Shown: positions 20,349 through 32,357, counted from the first letter of the stretch. The stretch: 64,000 nt of DNA from Rouxiella chamberiensis (GCF_026967475.1 NZ_CP114058.1:2852001-2916000), one strand, 5' to 3'. A program made the numbers and translations. Notes: generated from the sequence alone by a model not told the origin.

Positions 20349-21197
20349 ATGAGCAGTATGATACGCATTCGCCAGATGTATCCGCAGCTGGCCGAAAACG
20401 ACAGGAAGCTGGCCGACTTTTTACTGGCGCAGCCCGAACAGGCGCGTCATTTAAGCTCGCAAAAGCTGGCGGAACTGGCGGGCGTGAGTCAGTCGGGCGT
20501 GGTGAAATTCGCGCAGAAACTGGGTTACAAGGGCTTTCCGGCACTCAAGCTGGCATTGAGCGAGGCGCTTTCCGCGCCGCAGCATGATGCGGCGATTACC
20601 GTTCACCACCGCATTCTCAGCACCGACAGTCTGTTGGTCGTCGGCGAGAAATTACTGGCGGAAAAACAGGCCGCCCTGCGCGCCACGCTCGACGTCAACA
20701 GCGAGCAGCGCTTGCAGCAGGCGCTGTTTATGCTGACCGATGCGCGAAAAATCGTGCTGACCGGTATGGGCGCGTCCGGGTTGGTGGCGCGCGATTTTGC
20801 CTATAAGCTGCTGAAAATCGGCATTACGGCGATCGCCGAATCGGATACTCACGTGCTGCTGGCCACGGTACAGGCGCTGGATGAACGGGATCTGCTGCTG
20901 GCCATTTCGTTTAGCGGTGAACGGCGAGAGATCAATCTGGCCGCCGAAGTGGCGCGCAAGGCGGGGGCCAAAACGCTGGCGCTGACCAGTTTTTCGCCCA
21001 ATTCGCTGCAACAGCAGGCCGATCACTGCCTCTATACGCTGGCAGAATTGCCGGTAACGCGCGGTGCAGCTATTTCGGCAAGCACGGCGCAATTTTCCCT
21101 GACCGATATCCTGTTTATGGCGCTGATTCAGCAAGATACCGAAAAAGCGCCCGATCGCATCAAACAAAGTGAAGCGCTGGTGAAGAAGCTGATTTGA
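20349..21197 (+). CDS. yfhH: MurR/RpiR-family transcriptional regulator (YfhH-like)
   Basis: 282 residues, the same length as E. coli YfhH and in the same position before yfhL. The N-terminal HTH_6 domain (about 1-77) includes SSQKLAELAGVSQSGVVKFAQKLGYKGF; the C-terminal SIS domain (about 125-265) includes VLTGMGASGLVARDFAYKL and ISFSGERREINLAAEVARKAGA, able to bind a phosphosugar. Being divergent from murQ, its likely ligand is MurNAc-6-P and its target the murQ promoter; this link is inferred. Confidence 0.88.
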   Translation: MSSMIRIRQMYPQLAENDRKLADFLLAQPEQARHLSSQKLAELAGVSQSGVVKFAQKLGYKGFPALKLALSEALSAPQHDAAITVHHRILSTDSLLVVGEKLLAEKQAALRATLDVNSEQRLQQALFMLTDARKIVLTGMGASGLVARDFAYKLLKIGITAIAESDTHVLLATVQALDERDLLLAISFSGERREINLAAEVARKAGAKTLALTSFSPNSLQQQADHCLYTLAELPVTRGAAISASTAQFSLTDILFMALIQQDTEKAPDRIKQSEALVKKLI

Positions 21198-21288
21198 TCT
21201 GCATCAGCTTTTGCGCCTTTATCTGCGCGCCGGATTATCGAGCAGGTATAATTTGCCGACCTTTTATTGATCCTTCCACAAGATACTC

Positions 21289-21549
21289 ATGGCGCTGCTG
21301 ATTACATCAAAATGCATTAATTGCGATATGTGCGAGCCGGAATGCCCGAATCAGGCGATTGCTCGTGGAGAGAAGGTGTATCAGATAGACAGCACGCGCT
21401 GTACGGAATGTGTGGGGCATTACGACGCCCCAACCTGTCAGAAAGTATGCCCGATCGACAATACCGTTATCTTCGACCCGCATCGCCGCGAAAGCAGCGA
21501 GCAGCTGTGGGATAAATTCGTGCTGCTCCACCCTTCCGTTTTGCTGTAA
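21289..21549 (+). CDS. yfhL: YfhL family 2[4Fe-4S] ferredoxin
   Basis: 86 residues with two cysteine sets: CINCDMCEPECP near the N-terminus and CTECVGHYDAPTCQKVCP in the middle, the Alvin-type spacing with an insertion in the second cluster. The C-terminal extension (RRESSEQLWDKF) is family-typical. It is a low-potential electron carrier in the cytosol; the partner is not known with certainty. It is convergent with acpS, as in E. coli. Confidence 0.94.
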   Translation: MALLITSKCINCDMCEPECPNQAIARGEKVYQIDSTRCTECVGHYDAPTCQKVCPIDNTVIFDPHRRESSEQLWDKFVLLHPSVLL

Positions 21550-21570
21550 GCGGCGGCAGCACGCAGACCG

Positions 21571-21951
21571 CTAGTTTTCGATAATCACCGTGGCGCAGGC
21601 GTAATGGCGTTCATCGGCCAGCGTGACGTGCACGGATTTTACACCGAATTCTGCGGCCATCTCCGCCGCGCGATCGTGGAAAATCAGGTTCGGCTTGCCG
21701 AGCGCATCATTGACGACTTCAAACTGCTCGAACGCCAATCCGTTACGAATGCCGGTGCCGAGGGCCTTGGCCGCCGCCTCTTTGACCGCGAAACGTTTGG
21801 CGAGGAACCGCACCGGCTGCTGATGCTTGAGATAGAGCTGCCATTCGTTGGCGCTGAGAATGCGCCTGGCCAGCCTATCGCCGCTGCGCTCAACCACCGC
21901 TTCGATGCGGACGATTTCGACGATATCGGTGCCCAGCCCAAGAATAGCCAT
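21571..21951 (-). CDS. acpS: Holo-[acyl-carrier-protein] synthase
   Basis: 126 residues. It transfers 4'-phosphopantetheine from CoA to apo-ACP. The magnesium-binding motif GLGTDIVEI is at the N-terminus, and [19 protein letters not shown] in the middle provides the second metal and CoA site. Its ATG overlaps the pdxJ stop by one base (TAATG), so the two are translationally coupled in a recO-pdxJ-acpS arrangement. Confidence 0.97.
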   Translation of the reverse strand: MAILGLGTDIVEIVRIEAVVERSGDRLARRILSANEWQLYLKHQQPVRFLAKRFAVKEAAAKALGTGIRNGLAFEQFEVVNDALGKPNLIFHDRAAEMAAEFGVKSVHVTLADERHYACATVIIEN

Positions 21952-22682
21952 TAGCGACGCGCTTCTCGCATCAGGGCTTTCATTTCGCTGACCGCGCCTG
22001 CCAGGCCATCAAACACCGCCTGACCAATAATGGCATGGCCGATGTTCAGTTCATGCATTTCGGGCAGCGCCGCAATCGGCTGAACGTTTTTGTAGGTGAG
22101 TCCATGACCCGCGTTGACCTTCAACCCTTTCGAGGCGGCGTAGGTTGCAGCGTGTTTGATGCGCTCGAACTCGGCCTCGCGATGAATGCCTTCCGGCGCT
22201 TCGGCGTAGGCACCGGTATGAATTTCGATATAGGGCGCGCCGACGGCAACGGCGGCATCAATCTGGCGCATATCCGGATCGATAAACAGCGACACCAGAA
22301 TGCCGGCCTGCGACAGACGTTCGACAGCGACCGTCATCTTGTCTTTCTGACCCGCAACGTCAAGGCCGCCTTCCGTGGTCACTTCTTCACGCTTTTCCGG
22401 CACCAGGCAGCAGAAATGCGGTTTGATGTCACAGGCAATGCCGACCATTTCGTCGGTAACGGCCATCTCGAGGTTCATGCGCGTCTGAATGGTTTCACGC
22501 AAGATACGCACGTCGCGATCGGTAATGTGGCGACGGTCTTCGCGCAGGTGAACGGTAATGCCGTCTGCACCGGCCTGTTCGGAGACAAAGGCCGCCTGAA
22601 CCGGATCGGGATACGCCGTACCGCGCGCGTTTCTCAGTGTAGCGATGTGGTCAATATTGACGCCCAACAGTAACTCGGCCAT
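21951..22682 (-). CDS. pdxJ: Pyridoxine 5'-phosphate synthase
   Basis: 243 residues, the normal length. PdxJ condenses 1-deoxyxylulose-5-P with 3-amino-2-oxopropyl phosphate to give PNP. TIM-barrel motifs are clear: [34 protein letters not shown], and NAGHGLTY near the C-terminus. It lies 99 bp downstream of recO and couples to acpS. Confidence 0.97.
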   Translation of the reverse strand: MAELLLGVNIDHIATLRNARGTAYPDPVQAAFVSEQAGADGITVHLREDRRHITDRDVRILRETIQTRMNLEMAVTDEMVGIACDIKPHFCCLVPEKREEVTTEGGLDVAGQKDKMTVAVERLSQAGILVSLFIDPDMRQIDAAVAVGAPYIEIHTGAYAEAPEGIHREAEFERIKHAATYAASKGLKVNAGHGLTYKNVQPIAALPEMHELNIGHAIIGQAVFDGLAGAVSEMKALMREARR

Positions 22683-22781
22683 GAAACACTCCTCATTTTT
22701 GAACCCACGCGGGTTTCAAACGCAGCAGAATTTAGCAAATAGAGGCGGCAGTTTACCACGCTATCGCGCGCGCAGACAAAA

Positions 22782-23519
22782 TCAGTCGGCAGGATTTTCA
22801 GCAGGAGGCGCGGGTTTCTTCAGCACAAACTGTCGGAACAGCTCTCTGCTTTTCAAGGGTTTACCGCCGAGATAGGGTTTCAGCGCCATGCGGGTAAACC
22901 GTTTGGCGGCGCGCAGGGTCGCGGCATCGGGAAATTCACGGCTGTCGAGCGCCATCAAGTCTCGGCCGGTAAAGGTCGCATTGTCGATAACCAGACTGGC
23001 GATAAAGCCTTTCTCTTCACGATAGCGATAGGTCATGTCTTCACTGACCTCTTCGCCGCTGCCCGCGCAATGCAGGAAATCGACGCCATAACCCAGGTTG
23101 TTCAGCAGGGCCAGTTCGAACTGACGCAGGGCATATTCAGGGGTAAGGGTGGCCGCAGCCAGACTTTGCAGACAGTGGAGATAATCGAAAAACAGCGCGG
23201 AATAGTTGGCTTCCTGCTCGAGCACGCGGGACACCAGTTCGTTAACGTAGAGGCCGCTGTAAAGCATGGTGCCGGAGAGCGGCAACGCCAGAGAAACCGC
23301 CTCGGCGTTGCGCAGGGTCTTGACTTCGCCTCGCCCGCTCCAGCGGATGAGGAGAGGCGTGAAAGGCTGCAGGGCGCCTTTCAGATTGGAACGGCGGCCA
23401 CGCGCACCTTTCGCCAGTATGCGTACCCGCCCCTGCCCTTCAGTGAACATATCCAGCATGAGGCTGGTTTCACTGTAAGGTCGCCCATGCAAGACAAAAG
23501 CGCGTTGCCAGCCTTCCAT
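22782..23519 (-). CDS. recO: DNA repair protein RecO
   Basis: 245 residues. N-terminal OB fold ([26 protein letters not shown]) and C-terminal helical domain. RecO loads RecA on SSB-coated single strands in the RecFOR pathway. It starts 11 bp after the era stop, in the rnc-era-recO operon. No zinc-binding cysteine cluster is seen, as usual in enterobacteria. Confidence 0.95.
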   Translation of the reverse strand: MEGWQRAFVLHGRPYSETSLMLDMFTEGQGRVRILAKGARGRRSNLKGALQPFTPLLIRWSGRGEVKTLRNAEAVSLALPLSGTMLYSGLYVNELVSRVLEQEANYSALFFDYLHCLQSLAAATLTPEYALRQFELALLNNLGYGVDFLHCAGSGEEVSEDMTYRYREEKGFIASLVIDNATFTGRDLMALDSREFPDAATLRAAKRFTRMALKPYLGGKPLKSRELFRQFVLKKPAPPAENPAD

Positions 23520-23530
23520 AGGCGCGGACC

Positions 23531-25116
<1,586 letters not shown>

Positions 25117-25293
25117 TTACCAATAGATCAAGAATGCGTCAAAAACTTCAGCATACGGAACAGGCCTGCTTCGCCAAAAGCCGATCCAAAGCTGTTTCGT
25201 TTGCAGTGGTTCCCGTTATTTTAAATAGGGTAACCCACTTTTTATCGCTCGAAGGGATATTCTACAACGAGTGGAAAGATAATGCTGGGATAA

Positions 25294-25320
25294 TATGCCC
25301 GTCCAGAAAGGACGGGCATA
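25294..25320. other. Perfect 11-bp hairpin between lepB and rnc
   Basis: TATGCCCGTCC pairs with GGACGGGCATA around a 5-nt loop, seven bases past the lepB stop. The following sequence on the minus strand is only weakly U-rich (UUAUCC), so it is an imperfect terminator, an attenuator or a processing signal in the lepAB-rnc transcript. Confidence 0.5.
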
Positions 25321-25326
25321 ACATTA

Positions 25327-26304
25327 TTAATGAATTCCACCAATACGGCTTAAACGTATACCCGTTGGCCATTCGCCTTCTTGCTTCTTAAAGCTCATCC
25401 AGATACCTGAAGCTCTGCCCACCAGATCTTTCTCCGGGACAAATCCCCAATAACGGCTGTCGGCGCTGTTATCACGGTTGTCGCCCATCATGAAATAATG
25501 ACCGGCAGGAACAACCCAGGTACCCAGCGGTTGACCGGGTTGCTGATAATATGCCCCCATCTGGTCGCGCGCACCGGAACCGGTAAGAATATTATGGGTA
25601 ACATCGCCCAGCGTTTCTTTGCGCTCGAGTAAACGAACGCCGTCCTGCGGCACGGCAGCCGAAGGATCGGTCTCGAAGAAACCGCTGCTTGCCTCATTGC
25701 CGGAAGCCTGACCAAACGTCTGTACGAAATGGCTGGCGTCATTCGCCGTGTAGGTAATGGCCAGCGCCTTGTCACACGCCTGTCCGTTATTACACGCCGG
25801 TTGAACGGTCACTTCCTTGCTCATTGGGTCATAGCTTACGCGGTCACCCGGCAAGCCAACCAGACGCTTGATATAATCCAGCTGCGGATTAAGCGGATAT
25901 TTAAATACCACGACATCCCCGCGCTTTGGCTCACCGGTAGAGACGAGCTTGGTCTGGGTAATCGGGTCTTTAAGTCCGTAGGCGTATTTTTCGACCACGA
26001 TAAAGTCGCCGATAAGCAGCGTCGGCATCATTGATCCTGACGGGATCTGGAAGGGTTCGTAAATAAATGAACGCACCACAAAGACCACCAGCAGAACCGG
26101 GAACACGGAAGCACAGGTTTCAACCCAGCCCGGCTGTTTTGCCGCCTTGCTCAAGGTTGTTTCGTCTACCGCGCCCGCCGTTTCGACTTTCAGACGCGCG
26201 ATTTTCTCGCGACGCGCAGGAGCCAGTTTAAAACGATCCAAACACCAGATTATCCCTGTTACCAGCGTTGCTACCGCCAGAATCAGGGCAAACATGTTAG
26301 CCAT
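25327..26304 (-). CDS. lepB: Signal peptidase I
   Basis: 325 residues (E. coli 324). The N-terminus begins with a membrane segment (MANMFALILAVATLVTGIIW), with a second near 68-86. The catalytic serine is in PSGSMMPTLLIGDF and the lysine in DYIKRLVGLPGDRV; box E is GDNRDNSADSRYWG. It removes signal peptides on the periplasmic face of the inner membrane. It is 29 bp downstream of lepA, the classical lepA-lepB operon. Confidence 0.97.
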   Translation of the reverse strand: MANMFALILAVATLVTGIIWCLDRFKLAPARREKIARLKVETAGAVDETTLSKAAKQPGWVETCASVFPVLLVVFVVRSFIYEPFQIPSGSMMPTLLIGDFIVVEKYAYGLKDPITQTKLVSTGEPKRGDVVVFKYPLNPQLDYIKRLVGLPGDRVSYDPMSKEVTVQPACNNGQACDKALAITYTANDASHFVQTFGQASGNEASSGFFETDPSAAVPQDGVRLLERKETLGDVTHNILTGSGARDQMGAYYQQPGQPLGTWVVPAGHYFMMGDNRDNSADSRYWGFVPEKDLVGRASGIWMSFKKQEGEWPTGIRLSRIGGIH

Positions 26305-26333
26305 TCCTACTCCTCGACAAACTTATACAAAGA

Positions 26334-28132
26334 CTACTTGTCTTTACCTACGTGCAGAATGGCCAGGAACGCTTCCTGAGGCAGTTCGACGTTGCCGACC
26401 TGCTTCATGCGCTTCTTGCCGTCTTTCTGTTTCTGCAAGAGTTTCTTCTTGCGGCTCACGTCGCCGCCGTAGCATTTTGCCAGGACGTTTTTACGCAGCT
26501 GTTTCACGGTCGAACGGGCAATCACGTGGTTGCCGATAGCCGCCTGAATGGCGATATCAAATTGCTGACGCGGGATCAGCTCTTTCATTTTCTCGACCAG
26601 ATCGCGACCACGATATTGCGAGTTGTCGCGGTGAGTGATCAGTGCCAGGGCGTCGACGCGCTCGCTATTGATTAGAACATCAACACGGACCATGTCAGAA
26701 GCCTGGAATCGTTTGAAATTGTAATCAAGTGACGCATAACCGCGCGAGGTCGACTTCAGTCGGTCGAAGAAGTCGAGCACGACTTCCGCCATCGGGATTT
26801 CATAGGTCAGCGCAACCTGGTTACCGTGGTAAACCATGTTGGTCTGCACGCCGCGCTTCTCGATACACAGGGTGATCACGCTGCCCAGGTATTCCTGAGG
26901 CATCAGCATGTGACACTCGGCGATAGGCTCGCGCAGCTCTTCGATATTGTTCAGGGCCGGCAGTTTGGACGGGCTGTCAACGTAGACGGTTTCGCCTGCG
27001 GTAGTCACAACTTCATACACAACCGTCGGGGCCGTGGTGATAAGCTCAAGATCGTATTCGCGTTCGAGACGTTCCTGAATGATCTCCATGTGCAGCAGAC
27101 CCAGGAAGCCACAGCGGAAGCCGAAGCCCAGCGCGGTTGAACTTTCCGGCTCGTAGAAACCAGCGAGGCATCATTGAGGCTGAGCTTGCCCAGCGCATCA
27201 CGGAAGTTTTCGTAATCGTCGGAGCTAATCGGGAACAGACCCGCGTAAACCTGAGGCTTCACTTTCTTGAAGCCCGGCAGCGCTTTTTCGGCCGGATTAC
27301 GGGCCAGTGTCAGCGTATCGCCCACCGGCGCGCCGAGGATGTCTTTGATAGCACACACCAGCCAGCCTACTTCACCGCAGTGCAGCGCGTCTTTATCAAC
27401 GCGTTTTGGCGTGAAGATGCCGAGACGATCGGCGTTGTACACCTGACCGGTGCTCATCACCTTGATTTTGTCGCCCTTGCGCATGGTGCCGTTTTTAATA
27501 CGTACCAAAGAAACAACGCCCAGATAGTTATCGAACCAGGAGTCGATGATAAGCGCTTGCAGCGGCGCATCAGGGTCACCTTCCGGTGCCGGAATATCAC
27601 GCACCAGACGTTCCAGAATATCGGGCACGCCCACGCCGGTTTTCGCCGAACAACGCACGGCGTCGGTGGCATCGATACCGACGATGTCTTCGATTTCCTG
27701 AGATACGCGATCCGGATCGGCCGCAGGCAGGTCGATTTTGTTCAGAACCGGCACTACCTCGAGATCCATTTCCATCGCGGTGTAGCAGTTGGCCAGCGTC
27801 TGGGCTTCTACGCCCTGACCGGCGTCGACCACCAGCAGCGCGCCTTCGCAGGCGGCAAGCGAACGGGAAACTTCATAGGAGAAGTCAACGTGTCCGGGGG
27901 TGTCGATAAAGTTGAGGTGATAGGTTTCGCCATCAAGCGCCTTGTAGTCCAGCGTGACGCTCTGCGCCTTGATGGTAATGCCGCGCTCACGCTCCAGATC
28001 CATGGAGTCGAGGACCTGGGCAGCCATTTCACGGTCTGACAATCCACCGCAGATCTGGATAATACGGTCAGAGAGAGTCGACTTACCGTGGTCAATGTGA
28101 GCAATAATGGAGAAGTTTCTTATGTTCTTCAT
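26334..28132 (-). pseudogene. lepA: Elongation factor 4 (LepA), frame-broken
   Basis: Ribosome-associated translational GTPase, about 598 residues once the frame is repaired (E. coli 599). The first part has GTPase motifs [17 protein letters not shown] and NKIDLP; the second carries the LepA-specific C-terminal domain with [22 protein letters not shown]. Near 27158-27162 the frame shifts: after LNDASL the reading continues correctly with [18 protein letters not shown] only if two bases (GT) are removed or one added. Both halves are conserved end to end, so an assembly error is likely. Confidence 0.92.
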
Positions 28133-28525
28133 TTATAGATGATTTTCTCTAATTGATAGCGCTTGTAGCTTTCTAATGGACGCAGCGTTGGGTTACACAC
28201 CAAAACGACCCATACAAATATGGGCGCATCTTACACTGTATGCGGGTTACACGAAAGGATGCGATAACTTTAGGCGGCGATGTGACCCTAAAAAAGAATA
28301 TCAATTTGAATTATTGGCTTAGCTAAATAACTCCCCTGTCGGGCCAAATTGCTTAAGGCAGTTTAGGAAAATGCTCATTTACCGAGCGGAGATAATGTCG
28401 TTAACTGACTGTTATAAAAATAAATTTGTGTCACCACACCTTTTGATATTCGTTAGATATTTTTAACTATCAACAGATTTAACTTTCAATAATTTAAAAC
28501 TCCAATCGGTCACAAGGTTAATGTC
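28133..28525. other. Intergenic region, no gene seen
   Basis: 393 bp, AT-rich, between lepA (minus) and a two-TM protein gene (plus). It must contain both promoters. No RNA gene, strong palindrome or known operator was recognised. Confidence 0.45.
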
Positions 28526-29348
28526 ATGATCAATGAAGGTCGGCTGCTTAGCCGGCATGGCTTTGCTAAAGCAAACTCGTGGATCACTATGGTGCTGGCT
28601 ACTCTGTTGATGGTAGCGGGCGCCGTGCAGCTTGTGTTTCTACTGACACTCGGAAAATCCGCCTACTTTGGCCAGCACGTTATCCTGATGTCGACTATCT
28701 TCAGCATCTCGCTGGGCATTGTCCTTATTATCCTGCGCCAGTTCATCAAACCGCGGCAAATATTCCAGCTTTACGAAAACGGCGTGCTGGTGATTTCCAA
28801 ACCCGACAACAAGAATAAATTCATTCCGTTTGAAACCATCAATGACATCTACCGTTATCGTTCCGGGAAATATACCCGCAAGATCCTTAACACCATGGCG
28901 TTTCGTGAGAGTGCCGAAGCGCCCGTGGTACAAAATAACCCCGAACATTGCGCATGCCGATCGTCTGATTGAAGTCATCAAAAACGAGCAGCTGCTGATT
29001 CGAGGTCCGCAGGCCCTCAACACGCTTGCGCAGGACGGTACCGTCGGATTCAGCTATCTGACGGAAAGTAAAAGTCGGATTCGCCGCTTCCTGCGGGGCA
29101 ACTTCCTGATGATGAATGAACGAAAACTGCGGCTTTCGGCGCGTTCATTAGATTCCGACGACGGACACCATATTTCTATTGAAGAAGTGCAATTTATCAG
29201 CGGCGGCAGCAACAGCCAGATGATCAAGCTTCTGGATATGCACGGCAGGGCGCTGTTTTCCGTGCCCTACACGTCACTCTTTAGCGCCGATCTGTTTATC
29301 GCGCTTATCGAGCACATGATCCACAACCGCATTCCGGTACGTGGCTAA
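28526..29348 (+). pseudogene. Two-TM membrane protein of unknown function, frame-broken
   Basis: The N-terminal half has two membrane segments (about residues 20-44 and 52-75), then a soluble domain beginning QIFQLYENGVLV with FIPFETINDIYRYRSGKY. The frame changes near 28925: deleting one C from CCC in GCGCCCGTGG gives AEAPWYKITPNIAHADRLIEV and continues to 29348, about 273 residues. The soluble half repeats similar elements (ERKLRLSARSL, ISIEEVQFISGG), suggesting two PH-like halves; this is a guess. No known function. A terminator follows. Confidence 0.55.
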
Positions 29349-29373
29349 ACCCCTCTGCGGTTCCTTCGAGAAT

Positions 29374-29414
29374 AAAAAAAGCGCCCGGGATGAAAATCAT
29401 CGGGCGCTTTTTTT
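29374..29414. terminator. Bidirectional terminator
   Basis: AAAAAAAGCGCCCG (29374-29387) pairs with CGGGCGCTTTTTTT (29401-29414) around a 13-nt loop. A- and T-runs on both sides let it end both the two-TM gene (plus) and rseC (minus). Confidence 0.85.
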
Positions 29415-29442
29415 GAGAAGCGTTTAGGCAGGAAGGGAGAAA

Positions 29443-29913
29443 CTATTTCGCTTCTTCGGCCTGGAAACGGAAAGCGTTGGGCGGAAGGCCAACTTGCAGG
29501 ATAACCGGCTGATAGGCTTCTTTATCGGCAACCTGCGCCGCAAAGTAGCGGGCAATCAGGAAGCCGAGCAAACCGCCCGACACCGCGCCAATCAGCGCAT
29601 AGACGTCGGCTTTCAGCAGCCACTGCAACACGCCGCCGCCGGCTATCACGCCAAACAGCGGAATCATGTAAACCAGCAGCGCAGAACGCAGCAGGCTACC
29701 TTCCATGATGCCGAGTTCAACCTTCTGACCCGGCTCCAGCTGCTCGGCGCTGTTCACCTGCAAGTTATGCTCGGTCTGGGGGCCAAGTTCGTTAAGCACG
29801 CGAGAACCGCAACCTGAACGCGAATGACAGCTGCTGCAACCCGCCTGCGTTTCACAACGCAGTTCTGCAACACCGTTTTGCCACGAAATGACCGTGGCCC
29901 ATTCTTTCATCAT
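29443..29913 (-). CDS. rseC: SoxR-reducing system protein RseC
   Basis: 156 residues from the ATG at 29913 (AGGTG 5-6 bp upstream); a GTG at 29922 would add three residues. The N-terminal cysteine cluster CETQAGCSSCHSRSGCGSRV is the RseC signature; two membrane segments lie near 75-95 and 103-122. It sits in the inner membrane and helps reduce SoxR; it is the last gene of the rpoE-rseABC operon. Confidence 0.94.
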   Translation of the reverse strand: MMKEWATVISWQNGVAELRCETQAGCSSCHSRSGCGSRVLNELGPQTEHNLQVNSAEQLEPGQKVELGIMEGSLLRSALLVYMIPLFGVIAGGGVLQWLLKADVYALIGAVSGGLLGFLIARYFAAQVADKEAYQPVILQVGLPPNAFRFQAEEAK

Positions 29914-29950
29914 CGAAGTCACCTACCCCGTAAACCAGAACACAGACTAT

Positions 29951-30913
29951 TTATTGTCCAGAGAAGACAATACTATCAGAAATTCGCTTGGCAGTGGAAG
30001 GCGGTAACTCGCCCACAACAGTAATCTCGTTGCCATTGCGCACTTCTGTCTGCACGGTTCTTCTCCCCTGCCTAATGATTTGATCGGCGGCGGCATTGGC
30101 CGTGCTGCTGGTATTCACATTAATCGAAAAACTGAACAGCCCATCGCTGTAAAGCCGAGACTCGATATTTACCGGCAGATTGGGAAGCTGACGTTTACTG
30201 CGTGACACTTCCTTCACGCCGTCGGGCAACCATTTTGGATCCCAGGTAAATTGCGTCTTGCTGGATTCGGGAATACTCAGCAACGGCGGCAGGTTGGCTT
30301 TTTCGATGCCGTTGAAGGCTTCTTCAACCGCAGGATCGACCGTCAGAGAAATCACGCGGAATTGCTCAAGGGTTTCGCCGTCTCTGTCGAGCAAGTCAAC
30401 CCGCAGCGGCAGTTTGTCCTGATCGTCAATCCAGATGATATAGCTGAAACGCGAGCCATCACGCGAAACCACGCGGATGACTTCACAGCTGCGATCCACG
30501 GCACGGGCGCGTCCTACGGAGATAAAGTCGTAGTATTTCGCCAGATGGGTGATGTCGCTAAACGCCAGTTCGGGCAGCGAATCAACGATATGATCGCCCG
30601 ATAACGTAAAGGGTTGCAGGCCGGTTTCAAAGTAGCTGATGTCGTTCCCGCGCTGGACAACTTCACGGCGCGGACCGTCCATCAGCAACAAATCGCCGAA
30701 TTGTGACGCCTGCTTCTTCGCATGCCGGTATCGATAGGAATCTATGCCCTGCTTCGTAATGCTGATAAAGGACAGTTCATAGTTCAATGATTGACTGGCA
30801 GCGCTCATCTGTTGCAATAACGCCTCGGGAGCGGGTGAAGTCTCGGCCGAGGCGGTATGAGTGGCGAGCAAACTGCATGTCAGTAGGGAAACAGCGTACC
30901 AAATTTGCTTCAT
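29951..30913 (-). CDS. rseB: Sigma-E regulator RseB
   Basis: 320 residues with an N-terminal signal peptide (MKQIWYAVSLLTCSLLATHT, cleavage around ASA). RseB is periplasmic, binds the RseA periplasmic domain and senses mislocalised LPS and porins through its LolA-like N-terminal domain (about 28-205); a smaller C-terminal domain (about 225-320) contacts RseA. Its ATG overlaps the rseA stop by one base. Confidence 0.95.
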   Translation of the reverse strand: MKQIWYAVSLLTCSLLATHTASAETSPAPEALLQQMSAASQSLNYELSFISITKQGIDSYRYRHAKKQASQFGDLLLMDGPRREVVQRGNDISYFETGLQPFTLSGDHIVDSLPELAFSDITHLAKYYDFISVGRARAVDRSCEVIRVVSRDGSRFSYIIWIDDQDKLPLRVDLLDRDGETLEQFRVISLTVDPAVEEAFNGIEKANLPPLLSIPESSKTQFTWDPKWLPDGVKEVSRSKRQLPNLPVNIESRLYSDGLFSFSINVNTSSTANAAADQIIRQGRRTVQTEVRNGNEITVVGELPPSTAKRISDSIVFSGQ

Positions 30914-31560
30914 TACTGCGTTTGCGTTCCTAAAGACTGGTTACCCGGGACCTGAATAGCGGCCTGCTGCGGAGTGGAGGAATCAAGTTGAAGCTGATCG
31001 GAATGCAATCTGCGCTGCAACTCGTAATCCTGCAAGATAGCATTCACGCGCTTGCGCTGTTCCTGCATATTCTGCGTGCCGCTCGCCGTGCTGCCTTCGT
31101 TGGGTACGCCGAAACTGACAGGACTTGCCTTGCCCATCATAGGCAGCGTATTGAACGTTGGCGTTTCGGGAGAAGCTCCCGGCGCATCGGACTGGCCGTA
31201 ATGCTGCACACCCACGATGACCGCGAGTGAAACACAGGCTGCTACGCCAACCTGGGTAATCTGGCTCGCCCATGGGCGGACTTTGTGCCAGAAAGGCATT
31301 TTTTCCCAGGTTTGAGGTAAAGGTTGGGACTCTTTAGCCGCGCCTGGAACCAGTTTGGCAGGTTCATTTGCCAAGGCAGCCGCGACTCTGTCTGCAATAT
31401 CCAGATGTACAACAGTCCCCATGTCTCCGCGAATGGCATCACGGATCAAGTGATAACTCTGCCAACTTTCCTGAAGCTTCTTGTCACTTGAAAGCGAACT
31501 CAAGAGTTCGGAATCAAGGGCTTCACCATCCATCAGAGCCGAAAGCTTTTCTTTCTGCAT
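30913..31560 (-). CDS. rseA: Anti-sigma-E factor RseA
   Basis: 215 residues. The cytoplasmic N-terminal domain (MQKEKLSALMDGEALDSEL) binds sigma-E; one membrane segment near 101-120 (ITQVGVAACVSLAVIVGVQH) is followed by a periplasmic domain cleaved by DegS and RseP during envelope stress. The glutamine-rich C-terminus is usual. It lies 30 bp downstream of rpoE. Confidence 0.95.
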   Translation of the reverse strand: MQKEKLSALMDGEALDSELLSSLSSDKKLQESWQSYHLIRDAIRGDMGTVVHLDIADRVAAALANEPAKLVPGAAKESQPLPQTWEKMPFWHKVRPWASQITQVGVAACVSLAVIVGVQHYGQSDAPGASPETPTFNTLPMMGKASPVSFGVPNEGSTASGTQNMQEQRKRVNAILQDYELQRRLHSDQLQLDSSTPQQAAIQVPGNQSLGTQTQ

Positions 31561-31590
31561 GCCTAAGTACCCTTTAAGTGTCCGCCATCG

Positions 31591-32166
31591 CTAACGCTGG
31601 ATCAGCGGTTGAACTTTATTATCAATAGCTTCTCGAGCACGGAAGATACGCGACCTGACCGTGCCCACCGGGCAATCCATGATGGCGGCTATCTCTTCAT
31701 AGCTCAAACCATCCAGCTCCCTGAGAGTAATTGCCATCCGCAAGTCCTCGGGAAGCGCTTCAATAGTCCGAAAAACAATCTGCCGTAACTCCTCTGACAA
31801 CATTAAGTTCTCAGGGTTCGAAATTTCTTTCAGTGCACCGCCATTTTCGAAGTTTTCGGCTTCGTTGGCGTCGACATCGCTGGACGGAGGGCGACGGCCC
31901 TGCGCAACGAGGTAGTTCTTGGCGGTATTGACGGCAATACGATACAGCCAGGTATAAAAAGCACTATCACCACGGAAAGATTCCAGTGCCCGATAGGCCT
32001 TGATAAAGGATTCCTGAACCACATCAGGGACATCGCCCTGAGGAACGTAGCGGGATACAAGGCTCGCCACTTTATGCTGGTAACGAACAACCAGTAAATT
32101 GAACGACTTTTGATCACCTTTCTGGACCCGCTCGACCAGAACCTGATCTGCTAACTGCTCGCTCAT
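31591..32166 (-). CDS. rpoE: RNA polymerase sigma-E factor
   Basis: 191 residues, identical in length to E. coli RpoE. Region 2 (DQVLVERVQKGDQKSFNLLV, PDVVQESFIKAYRAL) and region 4 (LRELDGLSYEEIAAIMDCPVG) are complete. It directs the extracytoplasmic stress response and is held inactive by RseA. A sigma-E type promoter lies 85 bp upstream, indicating autoregulation. It is divergent from nadB, as in E. coli. Confidence 0.98.
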   Translation of the reverse strand: MSEQLADQVLVERVQKGDQKSFNLLVVRYQHKVASLVSRYVPQGDVPDVVQESFIKAYRALESFRGDSAFYTWLYRIAVNTAKNYLVAQGRRPPSSDVDANEAENFENGGALKEISNPENLMLSEELRQIVFRTIEALPEDLRMAITLRELDGLSYEEIAAIMDCPVGTVRSRIFRAREAIDNKVQPLIQR

Positions 32167-32250
32167 TCGAGGTAATCTCTCCCCAAAGCCATCTCCGCGC
32201 TAAAAGTAGTACTGCCAGCTTTCATCATTATTTTCCTGAGCAAGTACTGC

Positions 32251-32278
32251 TTGGAGTTTAAACAGAATGTTAAGTTCC
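32251..32278 (-). promoter_or_regulatory. Sigma-E dependent rpoE promoter
   Basis: On the minus strand GGAACTT (32272-32278) is followed after 16 bp by TCCAA (32251-32255), close to the sigma-E consensus GGAACTT-N15/16-TCnAA. It fits autoregulation of the rpoE operon. Confidence 0.7.
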
Positions 32279-32357
32279 ATAAAACACAAAGTTTTTAATC
32301 TATTGTCGTGCATCTGATTGTAGTGCTCGTGGCTTTTGCACGTCCAGTTAGGCTAAC

